Below are positions 35,227-42,972 of a stretch of 64,000 bases of DNA, one piece after another. The stretch's first letter is position 1; the number at the start of each line of letters is the position of its first letter. The position numbers were made by a program, and so were the translations under genes. The notes beneath the pieces were generated by a model. The model did no database searches, had not been told where the DNA came from, and saw only the letters and a program-made list of their open reading frames with translations. Source of the DNA: CALGDE01 sp964655355 (lineage in GTDB: Bacteria > Cyanobacteriota > Cyanobacteriia > CACIAM-69d); contig CAZZMD010000005.1 of assembly GCA_964655355.1 (NCBI GenBank), positions 62,001 through 126,000 on the forward strand. The letters run 5' to 3'.

Positions 35227-36648
35227 GTGGATACGACGTCTCCCCCCACGACCCAACGCCCTTGGAAGCAAGGTGATCTGTTGGAACTTGCCATTGAAAG
35301 CCTGACCGACTCCGGAGATGGCCTGGGGCGATGGGGCGATCGCGTGGTGTTTGTCCCGGATACGGTGCCGGGCGATCGCGTGGAAGCTCGGCTACTGGTG
35401 GCGAAACCTCGATTTGGTCGTGCCCAACTGCGCCATGTTTTGATGCCATCACCGCAGCGGGTGCGGGAAGCGTGCATTGTGGCGGATAAGTGCGGAGGCT
35501 GCCAATGGCAAGGGGTGAGCTACGAAACCCAGCTCGCCGCAAAACAGCAACTGGTGGAAGACGCATTAACTCGAATTGGTGGATTTCAGGATATTCCTAT
35601 CGACCCAATTTTGGGGGATACCTTCAACAATCCCCGGGGACTGCACTATCGCAATAAATCGACCTATCCCGTTGCCGCCGGCACTGAACCGGGCACATTG
35701 CGGGCCGGTTATTACCGCAAAGGCAGTCATAAATTAGTCAATCTCAATCAGTGCCCCGTCCAGGATGAGCGATTGGATCCGCTGCTGGCCCAAGTAAAAA
35801 AAGACGCCGCTGCTCGGGGATGGAAAGCCTACGATGAGAAAAAACATGCCGGGCATTTGCGTCACCTGAGTTTGCGGGTGGGGCGGCGCACTGGGGAAAT
35901 GTTGCTGACCTTGGTGACGCGATCGCTCTTTATCAACGACATCGAAGAGCAAGCCCAACAGTGGCTTGAGCAATTCCCGAATCTGGTGGGCGTATGCCTG
36001 AATCACCAGCCCAATCGCGGCAATTTAATTTTCGGGGAAGACACCCAGTGCATCGCGGGACAGGGCTATATCACCGAAACTTTCGCCGATCTGATATTTC
36101 ATATCGGTGCCGACACATTTTTCCAGGTCAATACCGAACAAGCAGAAGCCTTGACCCGCACGATCCTGGATCAGCTCCAGCTCAAGGGCCATGAGACGGT
36201 GATGGATGCCTATTGTGGGGTCGGTACGCTAACCCTGCCGATCGCCAGCAAGGTGCAACACACCCTAGGGATTGAGGTCCAGGAAGAAGCGATCGCCCGA
36301 GCCCGAGCCAATGCCCGACTTAATAACCTGGACAACGTGGAATTTCGAGTAGGCAAAGTGGAAATCGTACTGCCGCAATTGCTCCAGAGCGAAAACGCTT
36401 GTCCGGACTTAGTCATCCTCGATCCCCCCCGCAAAGGCTGCAAACCCCAGGTATTGGATGCCCTACTCCAGGTCAAGCCCGAGCGTATCGTTTACGTTAG
36501 CTGCAAGCCGGCTACCCTGGCCCGCGACCTCAAACACCTATCCAGCGCCTATCAACTGGATCGAGTCCAGCCAGCGGATTTCTTCCCCCAAACCTCCCAC
36601 GTGGAATGTGCAGTCTTCCTATCCCTAAAACCTAAATCTGAGCAGTAA
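35227..36648 (+). CDS. rlmD: 23S rRNA (uracil-C5)-methyltransferase
   Basis: The 473-residue protein has an N-terminal TRAM domain, a [4Fe-4S] cluster motif (Cys83, Cys89, Cys92, Cys176), an SAM-binding DAYCGVGTLTLPIA motif, LDPPRKGC and the nucleophile Cys426 in YVSCKPATLARDL. A Glu in SHVECAVFL is the likely base. These define the RumA/RlmD group that methylates U1939 of 23S rRNA; the paralogue RlmCD/RumB is the alternative, since specificity cannot be read directly. The start is GTG 35227, right at the TRAM domain. A strong bidirectional terminator follows. Confidence 0.93.
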   Translation: MDTTSPPTTQRPWKQGDLLELAIESLTDSGDGLGRWGDRVVFVPDTVPGDRVEARLLVAKPRFGRAQLRHVLMPSPQRVREACIVADKCGGCQWQGVSYETQLAAKQQLVEDALTRIGGFQDIPIDPILGDTFNNPRGLHYRNKSTYPVAAGTEPGTLRAGYYRKGSHKLVNLNQCPVQDERLDPLLAQVKKDAAARGWKAYDEKKHAGHLRHLSLRVGRRTGEMLLTLVTRSLFINDIEEQAQQWLEQFPNLVGVCLNHQPNRGNLIFGEDTQCIAGQGYITETFADLIFHIGADTFFQVNTEQAEALTRTILDQLQLKGHETVMDAYCGVGTLTLPIASKVQHTLGIEVQEEAIARARANARLNNLDNVEFRVGKVEIVLPQLLQSENACPDLVILDPPRKGCKPQVLDALLQVKPERIVYVSCKPATLARDLKHLSSAYQLDRVQPADFFPQTSHVECAVFLSLKPKSEQ

Positions 36649-36693
36649 AAGGTCCCTTTAGCGGGGAAATCCTTCCCCAAAAAAACATTAAAA

Positions 36694-36731
36694 AAACATC
36701 GCCAGAGGCATTCAATCCTCTGGCGATGTTT
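36694..36731. terminator. Bidirectional terminator between rlmD and a HAD gene
   Basis: AAACATCGCCAGAGG (36694-36708) and CCTCTGGCGATGTTT (36717-36731) form a perfect 15-bp stem with an 8-base loop. Rightward it runs into TTTCTTATTTTT, and leftward into a T-rich run (the complement of AAAAAA). It lies between two convergent genes. Confidence 0.9.
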
Positions 36732-36782
36732 CTTATTTTTGTCCCTGTAGATGTCGGCGCAAATGTCGACGTACCAGGCAGC

Positions 36783-37496
36783 CTAGACAGGTACGGTCAG
36801 CAAATCCTTGTCCAATACCTGAGATTCAATCAAATCCAGCGCGGCCCCTAAGTTGTCGACGATCGCATCGGGACCAAAGGACACCAGGCGATCACGATTA
36901 CGAATCCCGCTCAGCACGCCAATGGCCGGCACCTTGCCATACCTGGCCGCCGCAATATCCGCCTCCGTATCCCCCACCATCCAGGTTTGGGACACTACCG
37001 GCAACTCCGCGATCGCCGCCGCCATCAACTTCGGCTTATCGTTCGAATCCCCAGTTTTGACATAATCATTCGCCAAACAATAGCGCCGCTCAGGGGAAAA
37101 AAAGCGCCCCAAATCATACCGTTCCAGCGCCGCATCCAACTCCCGCACCCGCCGCATCGTCATCACCACCAACTCCAGACCCATCGCCTCCGCCCGCTCC
37201 AACGACGCGATCGCCCCGACCACCGGCTTATCGTGCACCAACTGGGGCACCTGATGCACCGTATCCTTACGCAACTGAGCAAACTCCCGCGACTGCGCTG
37301 GACTTAAACCCGAGCGCTGCCCAATCTCCACCTCCGGCACCTGTGCCCGCTTCAGCGCCCAAAACGCTTCCTTCGATAGCTGATTCACCTGCTGCCGGCG
37401 ATCGCTCACCGACTCCAAACAGAAGCAATACACCTGGTAATAGCGCTCCGAAACATCCATCACCGGACCATCAAAATCCGTAATCAAACGCAGCAT
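36783..37496 (-). CDS. HAD-like phosphatase (phosphoglycolate phosphatase-type)
   Basis: This 237-residue protein opens with HAD motif I, ITDFDGPVMD, in which the usual Thr after DxDG is Pro. Motif II Thr lies in LVVMTMR, the motif III Lys in DSNDKPKLM, and motif IV is MVGDTEADIAAA. The long helical cap (about 20-110) is the C1 type seen in phosphoglycolate phosphatases and beta-phosphoglucomutases. The substrate is unknown. The start at ATG 37496 is directly before the catalytic strand. Confidence 0.85.
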   Translation of the reverse strand: MLRLITDFDGPVMDVSERYYQVYCFCLESVSDRRQQVNQLSKEAFWALKRAQVPEVEIGQRSGLSPAQSREFAQLRKDTVHQVPQLVHDKPVVGAIASLERAEAMGLELVVMTMRRVRELDAALERYDLGRFFSPERRYCLANDYVKTGDSNDKPKLMAAAIAELPVVSQTWMVGDTEADIAAARYGKVPAIGVLSGIRNRDRLVSFGPDAIVDNLGAALDLIESQVLDKDLLTVPV

Positions 37497-38236
37497 AGGA
37501 TGACAAAAGCTAACAACAATTGACCTTGAATTGACGGCAGCCTAACACAGCCCATTCACGGTTCGTTACATAACCAGCGCCAATTCACCAGCCCCTCCAA
37601 TCTCGCCAAATCCATAGAAAATGCCCCAGTTCCACGGATCCAGGGCATTTCTAAAAGTTTAAAAAACAGAGTGGTGTTTTAATTCATTGGTAATAATTAT
37701 GGGGCAGGTCAGGGATACAAATAAACTCTGAACCCCCAGCCTGCCCTGCCAAACTCGGGACTAAAGAACCCGACGGCATTAAAAACAGAATTTATAGAGA
37801 TCGGAATCTATATAGATAAAGCGACTCCGGTTCATATGAGTCGATCCTAGAGCCAGGATCAATTTTTTTGTTTGAGCTTCAAATTATCTTTATATTTCGA
37901 GTTTTTCTGACATGTTGGAGGGATTTGTGGCGCGATCGCCCCCTCCGAGCCCTACGACATAGCCCCAGGGTCGCTTCCAGGGACGGGCACTCCGACCCAC
38001 AGATCAGCTCCCCCCAGGCAAATAAATTTTTAGAGCCTCGCCGCCAGCCCTCAGCGCCCGATCATCAAGCCCACCCAAACACCGCTACCTAGAAGGGCTA
38101 CAGAACATCTCAAGCTTGATCTTTTATATCCGATAAAAAAAGTCGGGATTGTTTGACGGTGCTTTTTTCAGCGTGATAGCTTGCACTCAGTCAGTTCGAA
38201 GTTCGATTAATCAGTTCACCGTTCCCAGCACAAACC
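37497..38236. other. Long intergenic region upstream of thrC
   Basis: These 740 bases contain a weak hairpin (AAATGCCC/GGGCATTT near 37620-37655), the multi-hairpin candidate RNA at 37701-37870, and T- and A-rich sequence before thrC. TTGACG at 38153-38158 could be a -35 box for thrC, with TGATAG 15 bases later, which is not a strong match. No protein gene is convincing; the 74-codon frame at 37868-38092 looks like chance. Confidence 0.6.
37701..37870 (+). ncRNA. Candidate small RNA or thrC leader: hairpins ending in a terminator
   Basis: Four or five stem-loops follow one another. GGGCAGG (37702-37708) pairs with CCTGCCC (37740-37746), enclosing TCAG/CTGA. TCGGG (37755-37759) pairs with CCCGA (37769-37773), and TATAGA (37793-37798) with TCTATA (37807-37812). 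CGACTC (37822-37827) pairs with GAGTCG (37838-37843). GATCCT (37843-37848) pairs with AGGATC (37855-37860), followed by AATTTTTTT. The last is a good intrinsic terminator, although no coding gene ends here. An extended -10-like TGGTAATAAT lies just before 37701. No known family was recognised. The pairing is seen; transcription is inferred. Confidence 0.45.
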
Positions 38237-39556
38237 ATGACTCAGGCCTTAGAAGCGCCCACCTCTGCCGCTAGTCTCAAGCGGAATGTTCCCCACTTCA
38301 GCCACTTGAAATGTAAAGAGTGCGGTGCTGAATATGAGCCCAAAGCAATGCACGTTTGCGAAGAGTGCTTTGGTCCCCTTGAAGTCAAATATGATTACGA
38401 GTCCCTGAAGGGCGCCGTCACCCGCGAATCCATCGAAGCGGGTCCCAACTCCATCTGGCGCTATCGGGACTTTTTGCCCGTCGCCAGCGAAAACCCCATC
38501 GACGTGGGCACCGGCATGACCCCCCTGTTGAAGGCAAACCGGTTGGCACGTCGCCTGGGCATCAAGGAGCTGTATATCAAGAATGATGCGGTGAACATGC
38601 CCACCTTGAGTTTCAAGGATCGGGTGGTATCCGTCGCCCTGACCCGCGCCAAAGAATTAGGATTTGAGACTGTTTCCTGCGCCAGCACCGGTAATCTGGC
38701 GAACTCCACCGCCGCGATCGCCGCCCATGCCAACTTAGACTGCTGCGTCTTCATCCCCTCCGACCTAGAAGCGGGCAAAGTCTTGGGCACCTTGATTTAT
38801 GGTCCCACCGTGATGGCGGTCAAAGGCAACTACGACCAAGTGAACCGCCTGTGTTCTGAGGTCGCCAACACCCACGGCTGGGGCTTTGTGAACATCAACC
38901 TCCGCCCCTACTACTCCGAGGGATCCAAGACCTTGGGCTATGAGGTGGCAGAGCAACTGGGTTGGAAACTTCCCGACCACATCGTCGCCCCCTTGGCATC
39001 CGGTTCCCTCTACACCAAGATTTACAAGGGCTTCCAAGAGTTCATCAAGACTGGCTTGGTGGAAGCAAAAGATGTGCGCTGCAGTGGTGCCCAGGCCCTG
39101 GGTTGCTCTCCTATCTATGAAGCTTTCAAAGAGGGTCGCGACTTTATTAAGCCGGTGAAGCCCAACACCATCGCCAAGTCCATTGCGATCGGCAACCCCG
39201 CTGACGGTATCTACGCCGTCGAGCAAGCCCGTGCCACCAACGGTCATATCGAAGCAGTGACCGACGAGGAAATCATCGAAGGTATGAAGCTGCTGGCGGA
39301 AACCGAGGGTATCTTTACCGAAACCGCCGGTGGGACGACGATCGCCGTACTGAAAAAGCTAGCGGAGCAGGGCAAAATCGACCCCGACGAGACCACCGTT
39401 GCGTTCATCACCGGAAACGGTCTGAAGACCCAAGAAGCGGTGCAAAGTCATGCGGGCGAACCCCTGACTATCGATCCCAAGCTAGATGCCTTTGAGCGGG
39501 CATGGGATCGGGCTCAAACCCTAGAGCGTCTGGAGTGGCAGCAAACCTCTGTGTAG
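38237..39556 (+). CDS. thrC: Threonine synthase
   Basis: ThrC converts O-phosphohomoserine to threonine. The 439-residue protein begins with a zinc-ribbon-like segment (Cys26, Cys29, Cys41, Cys44) and then the fold-type II PLP domain, with the PLP lysine at 127 in LSFKDR and a CASTGNLANS phosphate-cradle motif. Length and N-terminal ribbon match plant and cyanobacterial enzymes of the SAM-type branch, though SAM regulation is not readable here. A MoaD/ThiS-like gene follows at 175 bases. The candidate leader RNA lies 370 bases upstream. Confidence 0.95.
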   Translation: MTQALEAPTSAASLKRNVPHFSHLKCKECGAEYEPKAMHVCEECFGPLEVKYDYESLKGAVTRESIEAGPNSIWRYRDFLPVASENPIDVGTGMTPLLKANRLARRLGIKELYIKNDAVNMPTLSFKDRVVSVALTRAKELGFETVSCASTGNLANSTAAIAAHANLDCCVFIPSDLEAGKVLGTLIYGPTVMAVKGNYDQVNRLCSEVANTHGWGFVNINLRPYYSEGSKTLGYEVAEQLGWKLPDHIVAPLASGSLYTKIYKGFQEFIKTGLVEAKDVRCSGAQALGCSPIYEAFKEGRDFIKPVKPNTIAKSIAIGNPADGIYAVEQARATNGHIEAVTDEEIIEGMKLLAETEGIFTETAGGTTIAVLKKLAEQGKIDPDETTVAFITGNGLKTQEAVQSHAGEPLTIDPKLDAFERAWDRAQTLERLEWQQTSV

Positions 39557-39575
39557 GATTTGTAGGGTTTGCCCA

Positions 39576-39597
39576 GGGCAAGCTTTGAACCTTGCCC
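39576..39597. repeat. Hairpin between thrC and the MoaD-like gene
   Basis: GGGCAAG (39576-39582) and CTTGCCC (39591-39597) form a perfect 7-bp stem with an 8-base loop, 20 bases after the thrC stop. No T-tract follows. It may stabilise the thrC mRNA end or terminate weakly. Confidence 0.5.
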
Positions 39598-39731
39598 GGC
39601 TCCACCCAGGGGTTTGAAGTGAGCCCCATCCTCGGCAGCGACGAGTTTTGTGCTTATTTGTCAGATTTCGATTGCTGCCTGTCCCCTTCCGCTGTGTATT
39701 GTTATTAATCTGACCGTTCTCAAATCATTTC

Positions 39732-40007
39732 ATGGCTGTCAAAGTTCTTATCCCGACCCCCCTGCAAAAGTTCACCAACGACCAGGCTGAAATCCAGTGT
39801 GAAGGCGCAACCATCACCGAGCTGATTGAATCATTGGAATCCGCCTGCCCCGGCATCAAAGCCCGCCTGTGCGATGATTCCGGCAAACTGCGCCGTTTCC
39901 TCAACTTCTATGTGGACAGCGAAGACATCCGCTTCCTGGACAATATGGAGACCAAGTTGGAAGACGGTGCCGAAGTCAGCATCGTCCCCGCAGTTGCCGG
40001 GGGCTAA
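39732..40007 (+). CDS. MoaD/ThiS-family ubiquitin-like sulfur carrier
   Basis: This 91-residue protein has a beta-grasp sequence and ends in Gly-Gly (AVAGG), the hallmark of carriers that are adenylated and thiocarboxylated by an E1-like enzyme. Strands VKVLIPTPLQKF and AEVSIVPAVAGG frame a helix TITELIESLESACPG. It lies downstream of thrC. Elsewhere such carriers supply sulfide for cysteine, methionine, thiamine or molybdopterin synthesis, and their pairing with a PLP enzyme recalls CysO with CysM. No E1 or molybdopterin gene is nearby, so its client is unknown. Confidence 0.9.
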   Translation: MAVKVLIPTPLQKFTNDQAEIQCEGATITELIESLESACPGIKARLCDDSGKLRRFLNFYVDSEDIRFLDNMETKLEDGAEVSIVPAVAGG

Positions 40008-40050
40008 GGCAGCGTGTAATCCTGGAGCCGTTGGGAATGCCGCCAGCTGA

Positions 40051-40076
40051 GTGAGTCGAATCTGTGAGTCGAATCA
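40051..40076. repeat. 13-bp tandem pair downstream of the MoaD-like gene
   Basis: GTGAGTCGAATCT is followed directly by GTGAGTCGAATCA, 44 bases after the stop of the MoaD-like gene and 66 before the DUF2996 start. Confidence 0.85.
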
Positions 40077-40141
40077 TAAGCTGAGGGCATTACCCAGTTA
40101 TTCATCACCATTAACAGACCTTCATTGGGAGTTGGATCGCA

Positions 40142-40597
40142 ATGGCAGACGAAAAAGATAACAAACAGGCAACAGGAGCTGCCGCTCCCGCCAAGACTCC
40201 CCCCAAGAAGGAAAAGCCTCCCAAAGTTGAGGACAAGCCCTTTGCCGAATTCATCAAGGGTCATTTCCTTCCGGCCCTAGAGGAAGCCTTGAAAGACGAG
40301 GGGGTTGGGGACTTGGCCCTGTCCTTCGTGAAAGAACCCGTTGCCGTGGGTGGGCTTCCTGGGGCGGGCCTATGCTCCCAAGTGGTCGGCAACTGGGGTG
40401 GGGGCGATCGCGAATTTCGGGTGTACTTCCCGAAGGATGACATCAAAGGAATTAAGACTTTCTCCTACGCGGAAACCGGCGCATCCAGCAGCATCCTCGA
40501 ATCATTTCTGATCGATGAGCGCAAGATTACCCTAGATCTTTTGGTCTCCGGAGTACTCCTGCGGCTACAAGCGCAAAAATGGATCGGTCGTAACTAA
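40142..40597 (+). CDS. DUF2996 family protein
   Basis: This 151-residue protein has a Lys/Pro/Ala-rich N terminus (about 1-35) and a compact C-terminal domain (FAEFIKGHFLPALEEALKD, then WGGGDREFRVYFPKDDI and ILESFLIDERKITLDLLV). I recognise it as the DUF2996 family of cyanobacteria and chloroplasts. The function is not known to me. It follows thrC and the MoaD-like gene on the same strand, and a clear terminator lies 90 bases after its stop, so the three may share a transcript. Confidence 0.85.
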   Translation: MADEKDNKQATGAAAPAKTPPKKEKPPKVEDKPFAEFIKGHFLPALEEALKDEGVGDLALSFVKEPVAVGGLPGAGLCSQVVGNWGGGDREFRVYFPKDDIKGIKTFSYAETGASSSILESFLIDERKITLDLLVSGVLLRLQAQKWIGRN

Positions 40598-40687
40598 ATT
40601 GAAGCCAATATTCCCCAGTGCTTTGATTGAGTCACAGACTGATTAATCGAAACTGACTATTTCTGATTTCATCGTAGGTAGACTGAT

Positions 40688-40719
40688 AGGATATGTGCAG
40701 CTCGTACATATCCTTTTTA
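40688..40719 (+). terminator. Terminator after the DUF2996 gene
   Basis: AGGATATGT (40688-40696) and ACATATCCT (40706-40714) form a perfect 9-bp stem with a 9-base loop, followed by TTTTTAT. It marks the end of the thrC to DUF2996 group. Confidence 0.85.
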
Positions 40720-40810
40720 TTTATTGGTTCCTAGAGAGGACCAAGCGGGCATAACAGGTATATACTTGGCTACGTTTAGGACAAAGCTTGAGTTGAGCAA
40801 GGTCGCAGTT

Positions 40811-41404
40811 ATGGGCTCAGTAAATGTAGGCGTTCCCGAGAAACTGACTCAGTTCCTGGGTGAACGTTATGGCATCGAAAACTTTATTGAAACAGGTACC
40901 TATCTCGGGGATACATCCGCATGGGCAGCCAAAGTTTTCAAACGTGTCTTCACGATCGAAGCCTCTAAGGATCTATATTCGCAAGCCTTGATCAAGAACG
41001 GAAGCAATTCCAATATCCAGTTCAACCATGGCCACACCAAGCAATTTTTAGCGAATTTGGTTCCGCAGTTAGAGCAGCCCTCTCTCTTCTGGCTTGATGC
41101 GCACTGGAGTGGTGGAGTCACCTATGGATCTGATGATCAATGCCCACTCCTTGAAGAAATTAGACTGATCAATACTTCATCTACAATTCACTTCCTTCTG
41201 ATTGACGACGCCCGCCTATTCCTATATCCGCCGCCGCCGCCACAAAATCCTTTAAATTGGCCCAGCATTGATGAAGTGATCCGGGTTATTCAGGCGCGAG
41301 ATAAGGACATTTATGTTTGTGTGTTCGAAGATGTCATATTTGCTGTTCCAAGCTATGCAAAAGCAGACCTGATGACTTATCTTCATCGGGTTCAGTTTCA
41401 GTAG
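40811..41404 (+). CDS. Class I methyltransferase-like protein, unknown substrate
   Basis: From ATG 40811 the protein has 197 residues. Its core, FIETGTYLGDTSAWA, FTIEASKDLY, GHTKQFLANL and LFWLDAHW, resembles a Rossmann-fold SAM methyltransferase in which the first motif is ETGTYLGD. A proline run (PPPPP) sits in a C-terminal loop. The frame opens further upstream at TTG 40724, but that would begin only 10 bases after the terminator stem at 40688-40714. It lies next to a GT10-type glycosyltransferase gene, and the pair, AT-richer than its neighbours, may modify the same glycan. Function is a guess from fold. Confidence 0.7.
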   Translation: MGSVNVGVPEKLTQFLGERYGIENFIETGTYLGDTSAWAAKVFKRVFTIEASKDLYSQALIKNGSNSNIQFNHGHTKQFLANLVPQLEQPSLFWLDAHWSGGVTYGSDDQCPLLEEIRLINTSSTIHFLLIDDARLFLYPPPPPQNPLNWPSIDEVIRVIQARDKDIYVCVFEDVIFAVPSYAKADLMTYLHRVQFQ

Positions 41405-41539
41405 AGTTTACGCTTCAGTGCTTTCTCTTCTTAGATATATTGGCTCTAAAGTCAGCCTTTCTTTAGGGCGAGCCTTATAAAGCTTTTCATCAGGCACTCG
41501 TTGGATTGGGAATTGCTGCGTTGCAGGGAGGAGGTAGCT

Positions 41540-42379
41540 ATGCAAGCCGAAAACTTTGGTTGCCATTGGATTGATGCTGAATTCCCATTTCCCTGCGAAA
41601 TTCATTGGTGTTACCCTCGAAGCCATTTAGAGGGCGATCGCTACAAAGTCTTTATGGACTTTTCAGAGCCATCGACCTCCTGCATTGACGTTAGTTTTTT
41701 ACGCCAAATCTCCCCCGGCTTTGATCTGATCCTAACGAAACATCAAGCCCTGGCAGATACTCTGCCTAATGCAGAGCTGATGCTGTTTGGTGATAGCCTT
41801 ATTCACCCCTGGGTTCCAGAAAACAAAGACTTCTCTGCATCATTTTTATGCACGAAGAAGCTCTTAGATTTACCTGGATATCGCTTGAGGTATGAGCTGT
41901 GGGACAAGCAAGACAGCATTTCCATTCCGAAAGCTTTTTACAGTTCTTGTCGAGAACCAATCGATGCGTCTCGCATGATGCCAACGGACTCTAAGGAACA
42001 TATTTTTAAGTCCATGTTTTCAGTAACCCTAGAAAACACTGCTGAGACAAACTACTTCACCGAAAAAATCATTGATTGCTTTTTGACCTATACAATTCCC
42101 CTGTACTGGGGTGCACCCAATATCGATCAGTATTTTGATATGGATGGGATTTTAGTCTTTTCCTCCATAGATGAGCTAATTGAAATGGCTAACCGCTTAA
42201 CGGTTCAAGATTATTGGGAACGACTGGGGGCGATCGCAGCGAATTATAAAACTGCCCTGTCATATGTAGGTCTAAATCGACGTTTAGAATTAGCGATCAA
42301 TAATGCTTTCCATCAGAAAAAGGCGGAAATGGTCACTGTTCGAAATAATGTTGATCAAAATAATCTGTATGTCTTTTAA
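41540..42379 (+). CDS. GT10-like glycosyltransferase (fucosyltransferase family)
   Basis: From ATG 41540, preceded by GGAGGAGG, the protein has 279 residues. The C-terminal half carries the GT10 signature: the FSVTLENTAETNYFTEKI donor-binding stretch followed by IPLYWGAPNIDQYFD. GT10 enzymes transfer fucose from GDP-fucose to glycans, and in bacteria they decorate O-antigen or capsule. The acceptor-binding N-terminal domain is about 150 residues. The protein lies downstream of a methyltransferase-like gene in an AT-rich stretch. The frame extends upstream to TTG 41501, but the strong ribosome site favours 41540. Confidence 0.82.
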   Translation: MQAENFGCHWIDAEFPFPCEIHWCYPRSHLEGDRYKVFMDFSEPSTSCIDVSFLRQISPGFDLILTKHQALADTLPNAELMLFGDSLIHPWVPENKDFSASFLCTKKLLDLPGYRLRYELWDKQDSISIPKAFYSSCREPIDASRMMPTDSKEHIFKSMFSVTLENTAETNYFTEKIIDCFLTYTIPLYWGAPNIDQYFDMDGILVFSSIDELIEMANRLTVQDYWERLGAIAANYKTALSYVGLNRRLELAINNAFHQKKAEMVTVRNNVDQNNLYVF

Positions 42380-42432
42380 TAAAAATTACGTTTGACAATC
42401 AGTCGTTCTTGCTGCCCTAACTCGAAAAAACT

Positions 42433-42831
42433 ATGTTTGACCATCTTTCCATTGGTGTTGCTGATCTGGATCAAAGTCTCAAGTTTTACGATGCGGCCCT
42501 GAAGCCATTGGGGATTAGTCGCATGTTTACCATGAGCGATCACGGTATTGCTGCCTATGTCGACAACCAAAAACTATCGTTCTGGCTTTACTCTAAAACT
42601 GCGGAGCAAGCCCCTTTGGTCGACCTTCCTAGCCCGCCGCGATTTCATTTAGCCTTTAAAGCGGCTGACCGAGCCACCGTGGATGCTTTTTATGAAAATG
42701 CGATCGCCCAGGGCGGCACCGATGACGGACCACCGGGCATCCGCGCCCATTACCACCCCAACTATTACGCTGCCTACGTCCGGGATCCCAACGGTTACAA
42801 AATTGAAGCGGTCTGCCAGGATCCGGCTTAA
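42433..42831 (+). CDS. VOC family (glyoxalase-like) protein
   Basis: This 132-residue protein has the VOC fold: an N-terminal HLSIGVADLDQSLKFYDAAL strand-helix and the second half FHLAFKAADRATVDAFY and YYAAYVRDPNGYKIEAVC. His4 and the late Glu in KIEAVC are candidate metal ligands. The family covers glyoxalase I, dioxygenases and antibiotic-resistance proteins, so the substrate is open. It sits upstream of purL with a 141-base gap and no evident link to purine synthesis. Confidence 0.9.
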   Translation: MFDHLSIGVADLDQSLKFYDAALKPLGISRMFTMSDHGIAAYVDNQKLSFWLYSKTAEQAPLVDLPSPPRFHLAFKAADRATVDAFYENAIAQGGTDDGPPGIRAHYHPNYYAAYVRDPNGYKIEAVCQDPA

Positions 42832-42972
42832 TCTATGGTTTTAGATTGGCTTTGGATTGTTGATCGGGGGCTTTAGAGGTTATCGATCAATCATGCACTC
42901 ATAGAGGTCTGCAAAACTTCGGTAAAATTGGGCTGCCTAATTTGACGCAGGTTTATTGCAGGTCCATCACCT

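Noticed and set aside
37868..38092. 74-codon frame upstream of thrC
   Set aside because: Starts immediately after a terminator-like T run, has low-complexity Arg/Ser/Pro composition, and matches nothing known.
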